A stretch of DNA of 64,000 bases, from positions 1 through 64,000 of the forward strand of contig NZ_JAHCLR010000014.1 in the NCBI RefSeq assembly GCF_018455725.1, written 5' to 3'. Source of the stretch: Mycolicibacter acidiphilus (lineage in GTDB: Bacteria > Actinomycetota > Actinomycetes > Mycobacteriales > Mycobacteriaceae). Positions within the stretch are counted from its first letter, which is position 1, and each line of letters starts with the position of its first letter. Positions 7,915 through 16,923 of the stretch are shown piece after piece. Position numbers and translations under genes: made by a program. The notes under the pieces are model-generated. The model saw only the letters and a list, made by a program, of their open reading frames with translations. It ran no database searches and was not told the origin of the DNA.

Positions 7915-10850
7915 GCACCCACCGCTCCGGCGAGAAGCCGGCCCTGTTCCCCCGGCTGATCCGCGCGGCCGCGATCCCGATCATCCTGTTCTGGCTGGCC
8001 GCCACCGCCGCCACCAACATCCTGGTGCCGCAGCTGGAGATCGTCGGCGCCCACAACGCGGTCTCGCTGTCCCCGCAGGACGCCCCGTCGGTGATCGCGA
8101 TGAAGCACATCGGGGAGACGTTCGGCGAGTTCGACTCCGATTCCGTGCTGATGATCGTGCTGGAGGGCGACGGCGAACTCGGCGGCCCCGACGGCGAGGC
8201 CCGCCGGTACTACGACCGGCTGGTGACGACGCTGCAGGCCGACACCGAGCACGTGCAGCACGTGCAGGACTTCTGGGGTGACCGCGTCACCTCCGCCGGT
8301 TCGCAGAGCGAGGACGGCCGGGCCGCCTACGTGCAGGTGCACCTGGCCGGCGGGCAGGGCTCCGCTCAGGGGGTCGAGTCCGTCGACGCGGTGCGCGAGA
8401 TCGTCGAGCACTCGGACCCGCCGGCGGGCCTGCGGTCCTACGTGACCGGGCAGGCGGCGGTGGTCGCCGACACCAACGAGTCCGGCGACGCCTCGATGGT
8501 GAAGATGACCGGCGTCACCCTGGTGGTGATCGCGATCATGCTGCTGGTGGTCTACCGGTCCTGGGTGACCACGCTGATCGGGCTGACCGTCGTCCTCACC
8601 GAGATGAGCATGGCCCGCGGGCTGATCGCTGTGCTGGGCAACTTCCACGTCTTCGCGATCTCCACGTTCGTGGTGTCGATCCTCACCGCGCTGGCGATCG
8701 CCGCCGGCACCGACTACTGGATCTTCCTGATCGGGCGTTACCACGAGGCCCGCAACGCCGGCGAGGACCGGGACACCGCGTTCCCGATCACGCTGGCCGG
8801 CGTCACCCACGTGATCCTCGGCTCCGGGCTGACGATCGCCGGGGCGATGCTCTGCCTGCACTTCACCCGGCTGAACTACTTCAACACGCTGGCGGTGCCG
8901 TGCGCGCTGGGCATGTTCACGATCCTGGTGATGGGTCTGACGTTCGCCCCCGCCGTGCTGGTGGTGGCCAGCCGGTTCGGCCTGCTCGACCCCAAGGCCG
9001 CCACCAAGACCGGCGGCTGGCGGCGGATCGGCACCGCGGTGGTGCGCTGGCCGCTGCCGATCCTGGCCGCCGCGACTGCCGTCGCCGCCGTCGGCGTCCT
9101 GGTGCTGCCGGGCTACCGGGCCAACTACGACAACCGGCACTACATTCCGGCCAGTGTGCCGTCGAACGTCGGCTACGCCGCCGCCGAACAGCACTTCACC
9201 ACGGCCCGGATGAACCCGGACATGCTGATGGTCGAGGTCGACCACGACATGCGCAACCCGCGGGACATGCTGGTGCTGGACCGCATCGCCCGCAACATCT
9301 TCCGGGTGCCCGGCATCGCGCGGGTGCAGAGCATCACGCGTCCGCTCGGCCCGCCGATGGAGCACGGGTCGGTGCCGTTCCAGATCAGCGCACAGGGCGT
9401 GCAGCTGCGGGAGAACCTGCAGTTCATGAAGGCGCGCCTGGACGACACCCAGACCATGGCCGACCAGCTCGGCTCGATGGTGACGGTGCTGGATCGCCTG
9501 CACGGACTCACCCTGCAGCTCTCCGACGCCACCCACGGCACCGCCGACGCCACCCACGACATGCAGGCCACGATGGCCGAGGTTCGTGACCACATCGCCG
9601 ATTTCGACGACGAGGTGCGGCCGCTGCGCAACTACTTCTACTGGGAGCCGCACTGCTTCAACATCGGGGTCTGCAATGCGTTCCGGTCGGTCTTCGACGC
9701 CACCGACGGCTTCGACAAGCTGGCGGAGAACACCAAGGCGCTGGCCGATCAGATCGACCGGGTCGACGGGCTCACCCCGCAGATCGCCGAGCAGATTCCG
9801 CCGATGATGACCATCGCCACCAACATGCGCGATCTGATGCTGACCATGCACAGCACCTTCGGCCAGGTGATCGACCAGCTGGAGCAGATGACCGACACCG
9901 CCGCGGTGATGGGTCAGGTCTTCGACGACGCCAAGAACGACGACATGTTCTACCTGCCGCCGGAGGCGTTCTCCAGCCCCGACTTCCAACGCGGCATGGA
10001 GCTGCTGATGTCGCCGGACGGACACGCCGCCCGGTTCACCATCACCCACGACACCGACCCGGCGTCACTGGACGGCATCAGCCACGTCGACGCCGAGCTG
10101 TCCGCGGCCAAGGAGGCCGTCAAGGGCACCCCGCTGGCCAAGGCGAAGTTCTCACTGGGCGGTACCGCGGCCACCTACAAGGACATTCAGATCGGGGCGC
10201 ACTACGACCTGCTGATCGCCGCGATCGCCGCGATCATCCTGATCTTCGTCGTGATGCTGCTGATCACCCGGGCGCTGGTGGCCTCGATCGTGATCGTCGG
10301 GACGGTGGTGCTGTCACTGGCGTCCTCGTTCGGGCTGTCAGTTCTGCTGTGGCAGTACGTGTTCGGCATCGAACTGCAGTGGCTGGTGATCGCGATGAGC
10401 GTGATCGTGCTGCTGGCCGTCGGCTCGGATTACAACCTGCTGGTGGTCTCCCGGATGAAAGAGGAGATCTTCGAAGGACGTCGCGCCGGGCTGCGCACCG
10501 GGTTGATCCGGGCGATGGGCGCCACCGGCGGCGTCGTGACCGCGGCGGGGATGGTGTTCGCGTTCACCATGATCGCGATGCTCGCCAGCGACCTGCGCTC
10601 GGTCGGCCAGATCGGCACCACGATCGGCCTGGGTCTGCTGTTCGACACGTTCATCGTCCGCAGCCTGATCACCCCGTCGATCGCGGCGCTGCTCGGCCGG
10701 TGGTTCTGGTGGCCGATCAACGTGCACCGGCGCCCGGCCCCAGCCGCTCCGCCCGCCAACTCGCCGAGCGTGAACTCAGGTTCACCGTCGCCGGTCGAGC
10801 GTGAACCCATCTTCACGTTCGGGGCGGGGACGGCGGCGCCGACGGCCTGA
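7911..10850 (+). CDS. MmpL family RND transporter
   Basis: A 979-residue inner-membrane RND exporter. Topology: TM1 near residues 20-40, a periplasmic porter domain, TM2-6, a short cytoplasmic linker, TM7, a large second porter domain with a long helical hairpin insert (about residues 490-700), and TM8-12. The proton-relay Asp-Tyr pairs are intact: D268-Y269 and D840-Y841. A long coiled insert is typical of MmpL4/MmpL5-type proteins. It works with MmpS; the cargo may be a siderophore, lipid or drugs but the sequence does not decide. The TGA lies inside a 19-bp palindrome shared with the stop of the convergent gene. Confidence 0.93.
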   Translation: MSTHRSGEKPALFPRLIRAAAIPIILFWLAATAATNILVPQLEIVGAHNAVSLSPQDAPSVIAMKHIGETFGEFDSDSVLMIVLEGDGELGGPDGEARRYYDRLVTTLQADTEHVQHVQDFWGDRVTSAGSQSEDGRAAYVQVHLAGGQGSAQGVESVDAVREIVEHSDPPAGLRSYVTGQAAVVADTNESGDASMVKMTGVTLVVIAIMLLVVYRSWVTTLIGLTVVLTEMSMARGLIAVLGNFHVFAISTFVVSILTALAIAAGTDYWIFLIGRYHEARNAGEDRDTAFPITLAGVTHVILGSGLTIAGAMLCLHFTRLNYFNTLAVPCALGMFTILVMGLTFAPAVLVVASRFGLLDPKAATKTGGWRRIGTAVVRWPLPILAAATAVAAVGVLVLPGYRANYDNRHYIPASVPSNVGYAAAEQHFTTARMNPDMLMVEVDHDMRNPRDMLVLDRIARNIFRVPGIARVQSITRPLGPPMEHGSVPFQISAQGVQLRENLQFMKARLDDTQTMADQLGSMVTVLDRLHGLTLQLSDATHGTADATHDMQATMAEVRDHIADFDDEVRPLRNYFYWEPHCFNIGVCNAFRSVFDATDGFDKLAENTKALADQIDRVDGLTPQIAEQIPPMMTIATNMRDLMLTMHSTFGQVIDQLEQMTDTAAVMGQVFDDAKNDDMFYLPPEAFSSPDFQRGMELLMSPDGHAARFTITHDTDPASLDGISHVDAELSAAKEAVKGTPLAKAKFSLGGTAATYKDIQIGAHYDLLIAAIAAIILIFVVMLLITRALVASIVIVGTVVLSLASSFGLSVLLWQYVFGIELQWLVIAMSVIVLLAVGSDYNLLVVSRMKEEIFEGRRAGLRTGLIRAMGATGGVVTAAGMVFAFTMIAMLASDLRSVGQIGTTIGLGLLFDTFIVRSLITPSIAALLGRWFWWPINVHRRPAPAAPPANSPSVNSGSPSPVEREPIFTFGAGTAAPTA

Positions 10851-10860
10851 CTCAGGCCGT
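10842..10860. repeat. 19-bp palindrome holding both convergent stop codons
   Basis: ACGGCCTGACTCAGGCCGT has 9-bp perfect arms around a central C. The mmpL TGA (10848-10850) and the minus-strand TGA of the Tat-protein gene (10852-10854) both sit in it, one base apart. It could fold as a short terminator hairpin in either direction, but no U-tract follows. Confidence 0.6.
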
Positions 10861-11481
10861 GCAGGAGGTGAGCCGCGGCGGGGAGAACGTCACCGACCCG
10901 ACCCCGCCGAGCACCATGCCGTTGTCCCGCAACGTCATCGCCGACACATACGGGCACCGCTGGATCTCGGTCAGCCCGTCGAGGTACACCACGTCGAAGG
11001 TGTAGGCGAACGCGCGGACCAGCTGGCCGGCCCGCCACGGATGGTCCACCACGAAGCCCAGCGATGACGCCGAGTGCGCCCCCAGGCCGCGGGCACCGCC
11101 CTCGCCGATGTGCGGGCGGACCAGGAACCCGGTGCCCTCCCGGGTGGTGCCGGTCAGGCTGACACTGTCGATCCGGTAGCCGGTGGCCGCCGCCGGCACC
11201 AGTGGCCCGGCGTCGATGCGGGTGCTGAACAGGACGGAGTAGTTGGTGCCGCCGGCCACGGCGGTGGTGCTGAAACTGGTCGAGGTGAACTGCTCCGGCA
11301 CCTGCACCGCGCAGCCGTTGATCAGTTCGTTCGGGTCGCCGCACGAGTTCGGATCCTGCGGATCGGCCAGCGCCCGCGGTGCGGCCAACGCAACACCCAC
11401 CGCGCCCAGCGTCGGGACCGCCAGCGCGACGCCGCGCACGAAGGCCCGCCGCGATATCGCCGAACCGGGTGTGTCGGTCAT
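10852..11481 (-). CDS. Tat-exported protein of unknown function
   Basis: A 209-residue protein with a clear twin-arginine signal (SRRAFVRGVA, residues 10-19), a hydrophobic stretch and an Ala-x-Ala-type cleavage region (RALA-DP). The mature ~170 residues contain four cysteines (CGDPNEL, GCAVQV, RCPYVS, LTSCTA), which could form two disulphides, and are beta-rich by composition. Export after folding suggests a cofactor-bound or complex protein, but no enzyme motif is visible. AAGGAG precedes the ATG. Convergent with mmpL at a 1-bp distance. The family was not recognised. Confidence 0.8.
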   Translation of the reverse strand: MTDTPGSAISRRAFVRGVALAVPTLGAVGVALAAPRALADPQDPNSCGDPNELINGCAVQVPEQFTSTSFSTTAVAGGTNYSVLFSTRIDAGPLVPAAATGYRIDSVSLTGTTREGTGFLVRPHIGEGGARGLGAHSASSLGFVVDHPWRAGQLVRAFAYTFDVVYLDGLTEIQRCPYVSAMTLRDNGMVLGGVGSVTFSPPRLTSCTA

Positions 11482-11548
11482 GGGTGGAGCTCCTTCCGGT
11501 CGCTCAGCCGACAGTACCGAGTAGCGGTCATCGACGGCCCGTATCCGG

Positions 11549-12055
11549 CTAGCGACCGACCGCGAACCGTTCGTCGGTGTAACGGCGGAGGTTGGCCAGG
11601 AACCGGCGGAACGCCAGGTTCATCACCGGTGCGCTCAGCGGGGCGAACAGCCGGGCCGGGCCGGTCAGCCGGTTGGCCAGCGTCCAGGTCAGCCGGCAGC
11701 CGGTGGCGGCCGGCTCGATGCGGTAGTCCTCGGCGAACGCGCCCAGGGCGGAGGTGGAACTCGCGGTGAACCGGAACGCCATGCGCTGCCCCGGCTCCCA
11801 GGCCAGGAACTCCTCGTCGCCGACGATGCCGAAGCGCATGTCGACCAGCCGGGTGGTGCCGACGCCGTGCGGTTGCGGGCTGGTCCAGGTCACGTTCGTG
11901 ATGACGGTGGCCCAGTGCGGCCAGGCCGTGGCGTCGGCCAGCACCTCGAACACCTGGTCGGGGGTGACGGCGAGGTCGACGCTGTTGGCGAACCGGTGCG
12001 GTGCGGTCGCCAGGAAATCGAGGTCGACCGGCTCGCAGGGGTGCATCCGGGGCAT
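11549..12055 (-). CDS. SRPBCC family protein (polyketide cyclase/dehydrase-like)
   Basis: A 168-residue START/SRPBCC-fold protein that would bind a hydrophobic ligand. The family start (NSVDLAVTPDQVFEVLADATAWPHWA, residues ~24-50) and the C-terminal helix (LSAPVMNLAFRRFLANLRRY) are clear. The ATG at 12055 has AAGGAA 4 nt upstream. An in-frame start 48 nt further upstream (12103) is less likely. It diverges from the SDR gene. No catalytic residues can be assigned; the ligand is unknown. Confidence 0.82.
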   Translation of the reverse strand: MPRMHPCEPVDLDFLATAPHRFANSVDLAVTPDQVFEVLADATAWPHWATVITNVTWTSPQPHGVGTTRLVDMRFGIVGDEEFLAWEPGQRMAFRFTASSTSALGAFAEDYRIEPAATGCRLTWTLANRLTGPARLFAPLSAPVMNLAFRRFLANLRRYTDERFAVGR

Positions 12056-12136
12056 GGGGTTCCTTTCCGAGGGATCGTCCTGCGCACAGGGCCCAGCCAT
12101 CATGCTCCTATGACGCGTACCACGTAGTCTGTCGGC

Positions 12137-12913
12137 GTGGAACTCAACGGAGCTAGCGCGATCGTCACCGGTGGCGCATCAGGAATCGGGGCGGCAACCG
12201 CCCGTCAGTTGGCCGCCAAGGGCGCCAAGGTCGTCATCGCCGACATGCAGGCGGAGAAAGGCGAGGCCCTCGCCAAGGAGATCGGCGGGGTGTTCGTCTC
12301 CGTCGACGTCACCGACACCGACCAGATCATCAACGCGGTCGAGACCGCGGTGAAGCTGGGGCCGCTGCGCGCGCTGGTGAACTCGGCCGGTGTCGGCTGG
12401 GCGCAGCGCACGATCGGCAAGGACGGCCAGTACGAGTCGGCGCACAAGCTGGACCTGTACAAGAAGGTGCTCGACATCAACCTGGTCGGCACCTTCGACT
12501 GCATCCGCATCGCCGCCACCGCGATGAGCCGCCAGGAGCCCACCGAGACCGGTGAGCGCGGCGCGATCGTCAACATGACCTCCGTCGCGGCGTTCGACGG
12601 CCAGATCGGCCAGGCCGCCTACTCGTCGTCCAAGGGCGGCGTCGTGGGCCTGACCCTGCCGGTCGCGCGGGACCTGTCGGCGGTCGGCATCCGCGTCAAC
12701 ACCGTCGCCCCCGGCCTGATCGACACCCCGATCTACGGCGAGGGCGAGGCCTCCGAGGCGTTCAAGGCGAAGCTGGGCGAGTCCGTGCTGTTCCCGAAGC
12801 GCCTCGGACAGCCGGCCGAGCTGGCCTCGATGGTGATCGAGCTGATCACCAACTCCTACATGAACGCCGAGGTCGTCCGTGTCGACGGCGGCATCCGGAT
12901 GCCCCCGAAGTAA
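12137..12913 (+). CDS. Short-chain dehydrogenase/reductase, HSD10/3-hydroxyacyl-CoA dehydrogenase-like
   Basis: A 258-residue classical SDR. The NAD-binding TGGASGIG motif is at residues 11-18, with D36 in IADMQ favouring NAD over NADP. The NNAG-equivalent is NSAG (82-85), and the catalytic set is N115, S149, Y162 and K166. The overall pattern, including the insertion around residues 92-110, resembles 3-hydroxy-2-methylbutyryl-CoA dehydrogenase (HSD17B10 type) and Mtb Rv1144. Likely role: oxidation of a 3-hydroxyacyl-CoA or a hydroxysteroid in fatty acid, branched-chain or sterol breakdown. GTG start. A strong bidirectional terminator separates it from the convergent GntR gene. Confidence 0.88.
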   Translation: MELNGASAIVTGGASGIGAATARQLAAKGAKVVIADMQAEKGEALAKEIGGVFVSVDVTDTDQIINAVETAVKLGPLRALVNSAGVGWAQRTIGKDGQYESAHKLDLYKKVLDINLVGTFDCIRIAATAMSRQEPTETGERGAIVNMTSVAAFDGQIGQAAYSSSKGGVVGLTLPVARDLSAVGIRVNTVAPGLIDTPIYGEGEASEAFKAKLGESVLFPKRLGQPAELASMVIELITNSYMNAEVVRVDGGIRMPPK

Positions 12914-12924
12914 TCTCCCGATCA

Positions 12925-12970
12925 ACGCGAAGGCCCCCGCACCGGACAGGTTCGCGGGGGCCTTTCGCGT
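12925..12970. terminator. Bidirectional hairpin terminator between SDR and GntR genes
   Basis: Arms ACGCGAAGGCCCCCGC (12925-12940) and GCGGGGGCCTTTCGCGT (12954-12970) pair over 16 bp with a single bulged T; the loop is 13 nt. It lies between convergent stops at 12913 and 12986. Confidence 0.8.
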
Positions 12971-12985
12971 TTCGGCTGCCGGCGC

Positions 12986-13615
12986 TTACTGGGCTTCGTG
13001 TCCATGCGATTGGTGTTCGCGCAGCAGCGTCGAGAATGCGATCCAGTCGCCGGACTCGGCGTGATCGAGCAGGCTCCGGTGTTCCGCCAGCACCAGGTCC
13101 GGTTCGTGGCTGACGGTCGGGTTCCGGATGATCGACAGGTACTGGTGATCCTGCAACCTGTCGTAGAAGGCCAGCATCGCGGTGTTGTTCGTCAGCTCGA
13201 CGAAGCCCCGGTGAAACTGCATCGACAGCGTCGCGAAGTCCGGGAAATCGCGTCGCCGCAGCGCTTTCTCTTGGCTGTCAAGGTTTTTCAGCATGCGCCG
13301 CCCCAGCGTTCGACGTGCGTCGGGATCGCCGATCTGCACACCGGCGCACTCGAAGGCGTGCCGCACCTGCGCGGACTCCCGGATCTCGGCGGAGGTCAAC
13401 TCGCGCACCAGCGCACCGCGCTTGGGGTAGATCCGCACCAGGCCCTCGTCCTGCAGGCGGCTCAGTGCGCTGCGCACCGGGGTCCGGCTCATCGACATCG
13501 CCGTGGCCAGCACCGACTCGCTGAGCATGGAACCGGCGGTGAATTCCCCGCTGAGAATGCTCGCCCGGATCATTCGGTGAGCGCGCTGCGCCGTGTCGAC
13601 CGTCGCGCCGTCCAT
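12986..13615 (-). CDS. GntR family regulator, FadR/FCD subfamily
   Basis: A 209-residue transcription factor. Residues ~10-75 form the GntR winged helix (LSESVLATAMSMSRTPVRSALSRL, then GLVRIYPKRGALV). The rest is an all-helical FCD effector domain with the metal/ligand-site residues expected in FADFxxxxxxFH (FHRGF) and EHRSLL. AGGAGG lies 5 nt before the ATG at 13615. Divergent from a methyltransferase gene, with an ATAC-N5-GTAT palindrome between them, so it probably controls that unit and itself. FCD members usually sense small organic acids. Confidence 0.88.
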   Translation of the reverse strand: MDGATVDTAQRAHRMIRASILSGEFTAGSMLSESVLATAMSMSRTPVRSALSRLQDEGLVRIYPKRGALVRELTSAEIRESAQVRHAFECAGVQIGDPDARRTLGRRMLKNLDSQEKALRRRDFPDFATLSMQFHRGFVELTNNTAMLAFYDRLQDHQYLSIIRNPTVSHEPDLVLAEHRSLLDHAESGDWIAFSTLLREHQSHGHEAQ

Positions 13616-13658
13616 GCGAACCTCCTGCCCGGCTCCCACGTTGTGCCGCATCCCGATC

Positions 13659-13675
13659 GGATACCGCTAGTATCC
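13659..13675. promoter_or_regulatory. Candidate GntR operator
   Basis: GGATAC-CGCTA-GTATCC is a perfect 6-bp inverted repeat with a 5-bp spacer, in the spacer between the GntR gene and the divergent methyltransferase. The size and the ATAC/GTAT half-sites fit a GntR dimer site. It lies 70 bp upstream of the preferred methyltransferase start. Confidence 0.5.
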
Positions 13676-13744
13676 TAGATGACGTCCAGCCGACCGGGCC
13701 GGCTCACGGGTCGAGTGTCGGTCCGATTCGAGACGAGGTGCGCG

Positions 13745-14812
13745 GTGCCCACACCTGCAGAGGACACCGCGGCGTTCGCCGCCCGGGTCACCGACGTGCT
13801 GGACACCGCCAGCCTCGCGCTGCTGCTCAGCATCGGACATCAGAGCGGGGTGTTCGACGCGATGGCCGGGCTGGCCGGGCCGGCCACCAGCTCCCGGATC
13901 GCCGAGGCCGCCGGGCTCGACGAGCGCTACGTCCGCGAATGGCTCGGCGGTGTGACGGTCGCCGGCGTCGTCGACTACGACCCCGAGACCGCCACCTACC
14001 TGCTCCCCGAACACCGCGCCGCGGTGCTGACGCGCGCCGCCGGATCGGCCAACCTGGCGCGCATCGCGCAGTACATCCCGCTGTTGGCCGAGGTCGAGCA
14101 GAAGGTGCTGACCTGTTTCCGCCGGGGCGGAGGGCTGGACTACAGCGAATACCCCCGCTTCCACACCGTGATGGCGGAGCGCAGCGGCGAGGTGGTCGAC
14201 ACCGCGCTGGTCGATGTCACGCTGCCTCTGGTCGACGGGTTGCCCGAGCGGCTGCGCGCCGGCGCCGACGTCGCCGATTTCGGCTGCGGCAGCGGTCACG
14301 CGATCAACGTGCTGGCGCAGGCCTTCCCGGCCAGCCGGTTCACCGGCCTGGACTTCTCCGCCGAAGGCATTGGGCGGGCGACACGGGAAGCCGCCCAGCG
14401 CGGGCTGACCAATGCGACGTTCGAAAGCCACGACCTCGCCACGTTCGACCGGGCATCGGCCTATGACCTGGTCACCGCTTTCGACGCCATTCACGATCAG
14501 GCGAAGCCGGCGCGGGTGCTGGCCAACATGTACCGATCCCTGCGCCCCGGCGGCGTCCTGCTGATGGCCGATGCGAAGGCGTCGAGCCACCTGGAGGACA
14601 ACGTCGGCGTCCCCACCAACACCTACCGGTTCACGGTATCGCTGATGCACTGCATGCCGGTCTCACTGGCGTTCGACGGCGCCGGCCTGGGCACGATGTG
14701 GGGCCGTCAGCGCGCCATGTCGATGCTGGCCGACGCGGGCTTCACCGAGGTGCGCTGCACCGAGATCGATGAGGATCCGTCGAACTACTACTACCTCGCC
14801 ACCAAGAACTGA
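13745..14812 (+). CDS. SAM-dependent methyltransferase with winged-helix N-domain (Rv2258c-like)
   Basis: A 355-residue methyltransferase. Residues ~20-90 form a winged-helix dimerisation domain ([21 protein letters not shown]). The catalytic domain has the SAM loop DFGCGSG (about residues 177-183) and a later PGGVLLMAD segment. Length and layout match Mtb Rv2258c, a class I methyltransferase of unknown substrate. The start is GTG 13745 with GAGACGAGG upstream; an ATG at 13679 would add 22 atypical residues and would sit on the operator. It probably forms a transcript with the dioxygenase 19 bp downstream, under GntR control. Confidence 0.82.
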   Translation: MPTPAEDTAAFAARVTDVLDTASLALLLSIGHQSGVFDAMAGLAGPATSSRIAEAAGLDERYVREWLGGVTVAGVVDYDPETATYLLPEHRAAVLTRAAGSANLARIAQYIPLLAEVEQKVLTCFRRGGGLDYSEYPRFHTVMAERSGEVVDTALVDVTLPLVDGLPERLRAGADVADFGCGSGHAINVLAQAFPASRFTGLDFSAEGIGRATREAAQRGLTNATFESHDLATFDRASAYDLVTAFDAIHDQAKPARVLANMYRSLRPGGVLLMADAKASSHLEDNVGVPTNTYRFTVSLMHCMPVSLAFDGAGLGTMWGRQRAMSMLADAGFTEVRCTEIDEDPSNYYYLATKN

Positions 14813-14831
14813 CCGGGAAGGCGGCGCACCT

Positions 14832-15824
14832 TTGCTTCCCGTCGTGAATTTCGACCGACTCGATTCCACCGACGAACGCCTCCGACTGCGGGAGATCACC
14901 CACACCGCCGGATTCTTCTACCTCGTCGGGCACGGCATCGCACCGGAACTGACCAGTGCACTGCACGGCGTGGCACGCGAGTTCTTCGCCCTGCCAACCG
15001 AAGACAAGCTGGCGATCGGACTCGACCGCAGCCCGCACTTCCGCGGCTACTCACAGGTCGGCGGTGAACTGACCAACGGCGAAGTGGACTGGCGCGAGCA
15101 GATCGACTTCGGCCCGGAGTCCGACGCCGTCCCCGGCGCCACCGGTGCGCAATGGCTGCGCGGACCCAATCAATGGCCGCGGGCCCTGCCCGCGCTGGCC
15201 GGACTGATCGGTGAGTTTCACGACGAGATGGACCGAGTCGCGCGGGAGTTGTTGCGGCGCTGGGCAGAATCCCTCGGCTCGCCGCCGGACATCTTCGACG
15301 CTGCCTTCGGCGCCGAACCCGCATCGTTGATGAAGCTGATCCACTACCCGCCGCGTCCCGCCGGTTCGGCCGACGACCAGGGCGTCGGCGCGCACAAGGA
15401 CCCCGGCGTGCTGACACTGCTCTGCCTGGAGCCCGACTCGGGCGGCCTACAGGTGCAGTCACTCGACGGGCAGTGGCTGGACGCGCCGCCCATGGCGGAC
15501 GCTTTCACAGTGAACATCGGTGAGCTGCTTGAGGTTTCGACCCGTGGTTATTTGCGCGCCACTCCGCACCGGGTGCTGACCCCGACGGGCGGCGAGTCGC
15601 GCGTCTCGATCCCCTACTTCTTCGGCCCGGCGCTGGACGGCGTGGTTCCCACTCTTGAGCTGCCGCCCGACCTGGCCGCCCGGACCCGCCCGATCAGTCA
15701 CGACGCGAGCAATCAGTTGCACAGCACCTACGGTGCGAACATGTGGAAGGCCAAGCGCCGCGCCCACCCGGACGTGTTCGCCCGGTGGCACGACGCGGAG
15801 CCCGACCCGCAGCGGTCGGCCTGA
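14832..15824 (+). CDS. Isopenicillin N synthase-like Fe(II)/2-oxoglutarate oxygenase
   Basis: A 330-residue non-haem iron oxygenase of the IPNS/DIOX family. It has the N-terminal DIOX_N region (PVVNFDRL, then GFFYLVGHGI) and a jelly-roll core with iron ligands H188-x-D190 and H246. The 2OG-binding RxS is at R257/S259. I chose TTG 14832, with GGGAAGG about 10 nt upstream, because it gives the usual family start (xLPVVxF). An ATG at 14769 would overlap the methyltransferase gene by 44 bp. Substrate unknown. Pairing with a methyltransferase suggests tailoring of a small molecule, but that is inference. Confidence 0.85.
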   Translation: MLPVVNFDRLDSTDERLRLREITHTAGFFYLVGHGIAPELTSALHGVAREFFALPTEDKLAIGLDRSPHFRGYSQVGGELTNGEVDWREQIDFGPESDAVPGATGAQWLRGPNQWPRALPALAGLIGEFHDEMDRVARELLRRWAESLGSPPDIFDAAFGAEPASLMKLIHYPPRPAGSADDQGVGAHKDPGVLTLLCLEPDSGGLQVQSLDGQWLDAPPMADAFTVNIGELLEVSTRGYLRATPHRVLTPTGGESRVSIPYFFGPALDGVVPTLELPPDLAARTRPISHDASNQLHSTYGANMWKAKRRAHPDVFARWHDAEPDPQRSA

Positions 15825-15829
15825 CGGCC

Positions 15830-16837
15830 CTACCGGCCGGCGTTGCGGGCCAGGTCGATCGCGTACTGGCTGACGAAGTGCCCGGCGGCCGGTTCACCCG
15901 AGCCGCAGCTGCCGTCGGACTCCCCCACCCGCTTGACCCACAGGTAGGCGTCGGCGTGCCCGCCGGCGGTGTCGGTGGTCGGGGGGGTACCCAGGGCCCG
16001 GCCGGCCGGGTTGCACCAGCCGTACGGGTCGCCCTCGGCCGGGCCGGCGCCGTTGCGGGAGGTGTCGATGACGTAGTGCTTGCCACCGGTCATCCCCGAG
16101 ATCGCCTCGCCGTAGCCGGTCTCCTCGTCGGTGGTGAAGTAGTTCGTGGAGTTGAGGCTGAAGCCGCGGGCGCGGCCGACGCCGGCCTGGTTGAGCCGGT
16201 TGGCCATCTCCTCGGCGCTGACCCAGCGCGAGTGCCCGGCGTCGACGTAGACCGCGGTGGCCGGATTGCGGCCCAGGGTGTCGACGGCGTAGTTGATCAG
16301 GTCGAAGCGTTCCTGCCGGGCATCCCCAGACAGGCAGTCGGCCATCGCCAGGGCGTCGGGCTCCAAGACGATCGCCGCCGGGTTGCCGCCGATGCCCTCG
16401 GCGACACCGTCGACCCAGGCCCGGTACGACGCACCGGACGAGAACCCGCCGGCGGCGTAGCTGCCGCAGTCGCGGTGCGGGATGGCGTAGAGCACCAGCA
16501 CCGGCGTGGCGCCGGCCGCGGCGGCTGCGCCGGTGTGCCGCGCCACCGTGGCGCTCACCGAGCCAGGCCCGAACGCCTGGTCGAGCCAGTACGCCTGCGG
16601 TGTGTTGGCGACGTGGGCGAGCTGGGCGTTGTCCGGCTGGGCGCTGGCGGCGCGCATCGCCGCCGAGATCGGGTCGACGTAGAACGGCCGGCCGGCCAGC
16701 GGGTTGTCGTCGTTGACCAGCCGCAGCGCCGGGGCGGTGACCACCTGTGCCGGGCCGAGGGCAGCGGCTCCGACCACCGCCGCGGCGGTCATCAGGGGGG
16801 CTGCCAACCTCGTTACCAAACCGATACCTGAGAACAT
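15830..16837 (-). CDS. Secreted glycoside hydrolase family 6 cellulase (CelA1-like)
   Basis: A 335-residue exported endoglucanase-type GH6 enzyme. It has a signal peptide (residues ~1-36) and then a single catalytic domain. Both GH6 signatures are present: YAIPHRDC (residues 117-124, D123) and IVLEPDAL (156-163, with catalytic acid D161). There is no cellulose-binding module, as in Mtb CelA1 (Rv0062), which hydrolyses beta-1,4-glucan. Disulphide cysteines are present at C124, C168 and in the C-terminal half. The ATG at 16837 is preferred over a GTG two codons earlier. Convergent with the dioxygenase gene (5-bp gap). In mycobacteria cellulases have been linked to biofilm cellulose remodelling. 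Confidence 0.93.
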   Translation of the reverse strand: MFSGIGLVTRLAAPLMTAAAVVGAAALGPAQVVTAPALRLVNDDNPLAGRPFYVDPISAAMRAASAQPDNAQLAHVANTPQAYWLDQAFGPGSVSATVARHTGAAAAAGATPVLVLYAIPHRDCGSYAAGGFSSGASYRAWVDGVAEGIGGNPAAIVLEPDALAMADCLSGDARQERFDLINYAVDTLGRNPATAVYVDAGHSRWVSAEEMANRLNQAGVGRARGFSLNSTNYFTTDEETGYGEAISGMTGGKHYVIDTSRNGAGPAEGDPYGWCNPAGRALGTPPTTDTAGGHADAYLWVKRVGESDGSCGSGEPAAGHFVSQYAIDLARNAGR

Positions 16838-16923
16838 CACCACTGGAAACTAATGCCGCGAGCCGCCAATGCCAAGTCCCGCCCGGACGGCCACCCACCG
16901 AACCGAGCGGGCCGACCGGGGAC

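Noticed and set aside
7695-10049. Long open frame (784 codons) on the minus strand opposite mmpL
   Set aside because: His/Arg/Gly-rich, no recognisable domain; a shadow of the high-GC mmpL coding strand, which has full RND motifs.
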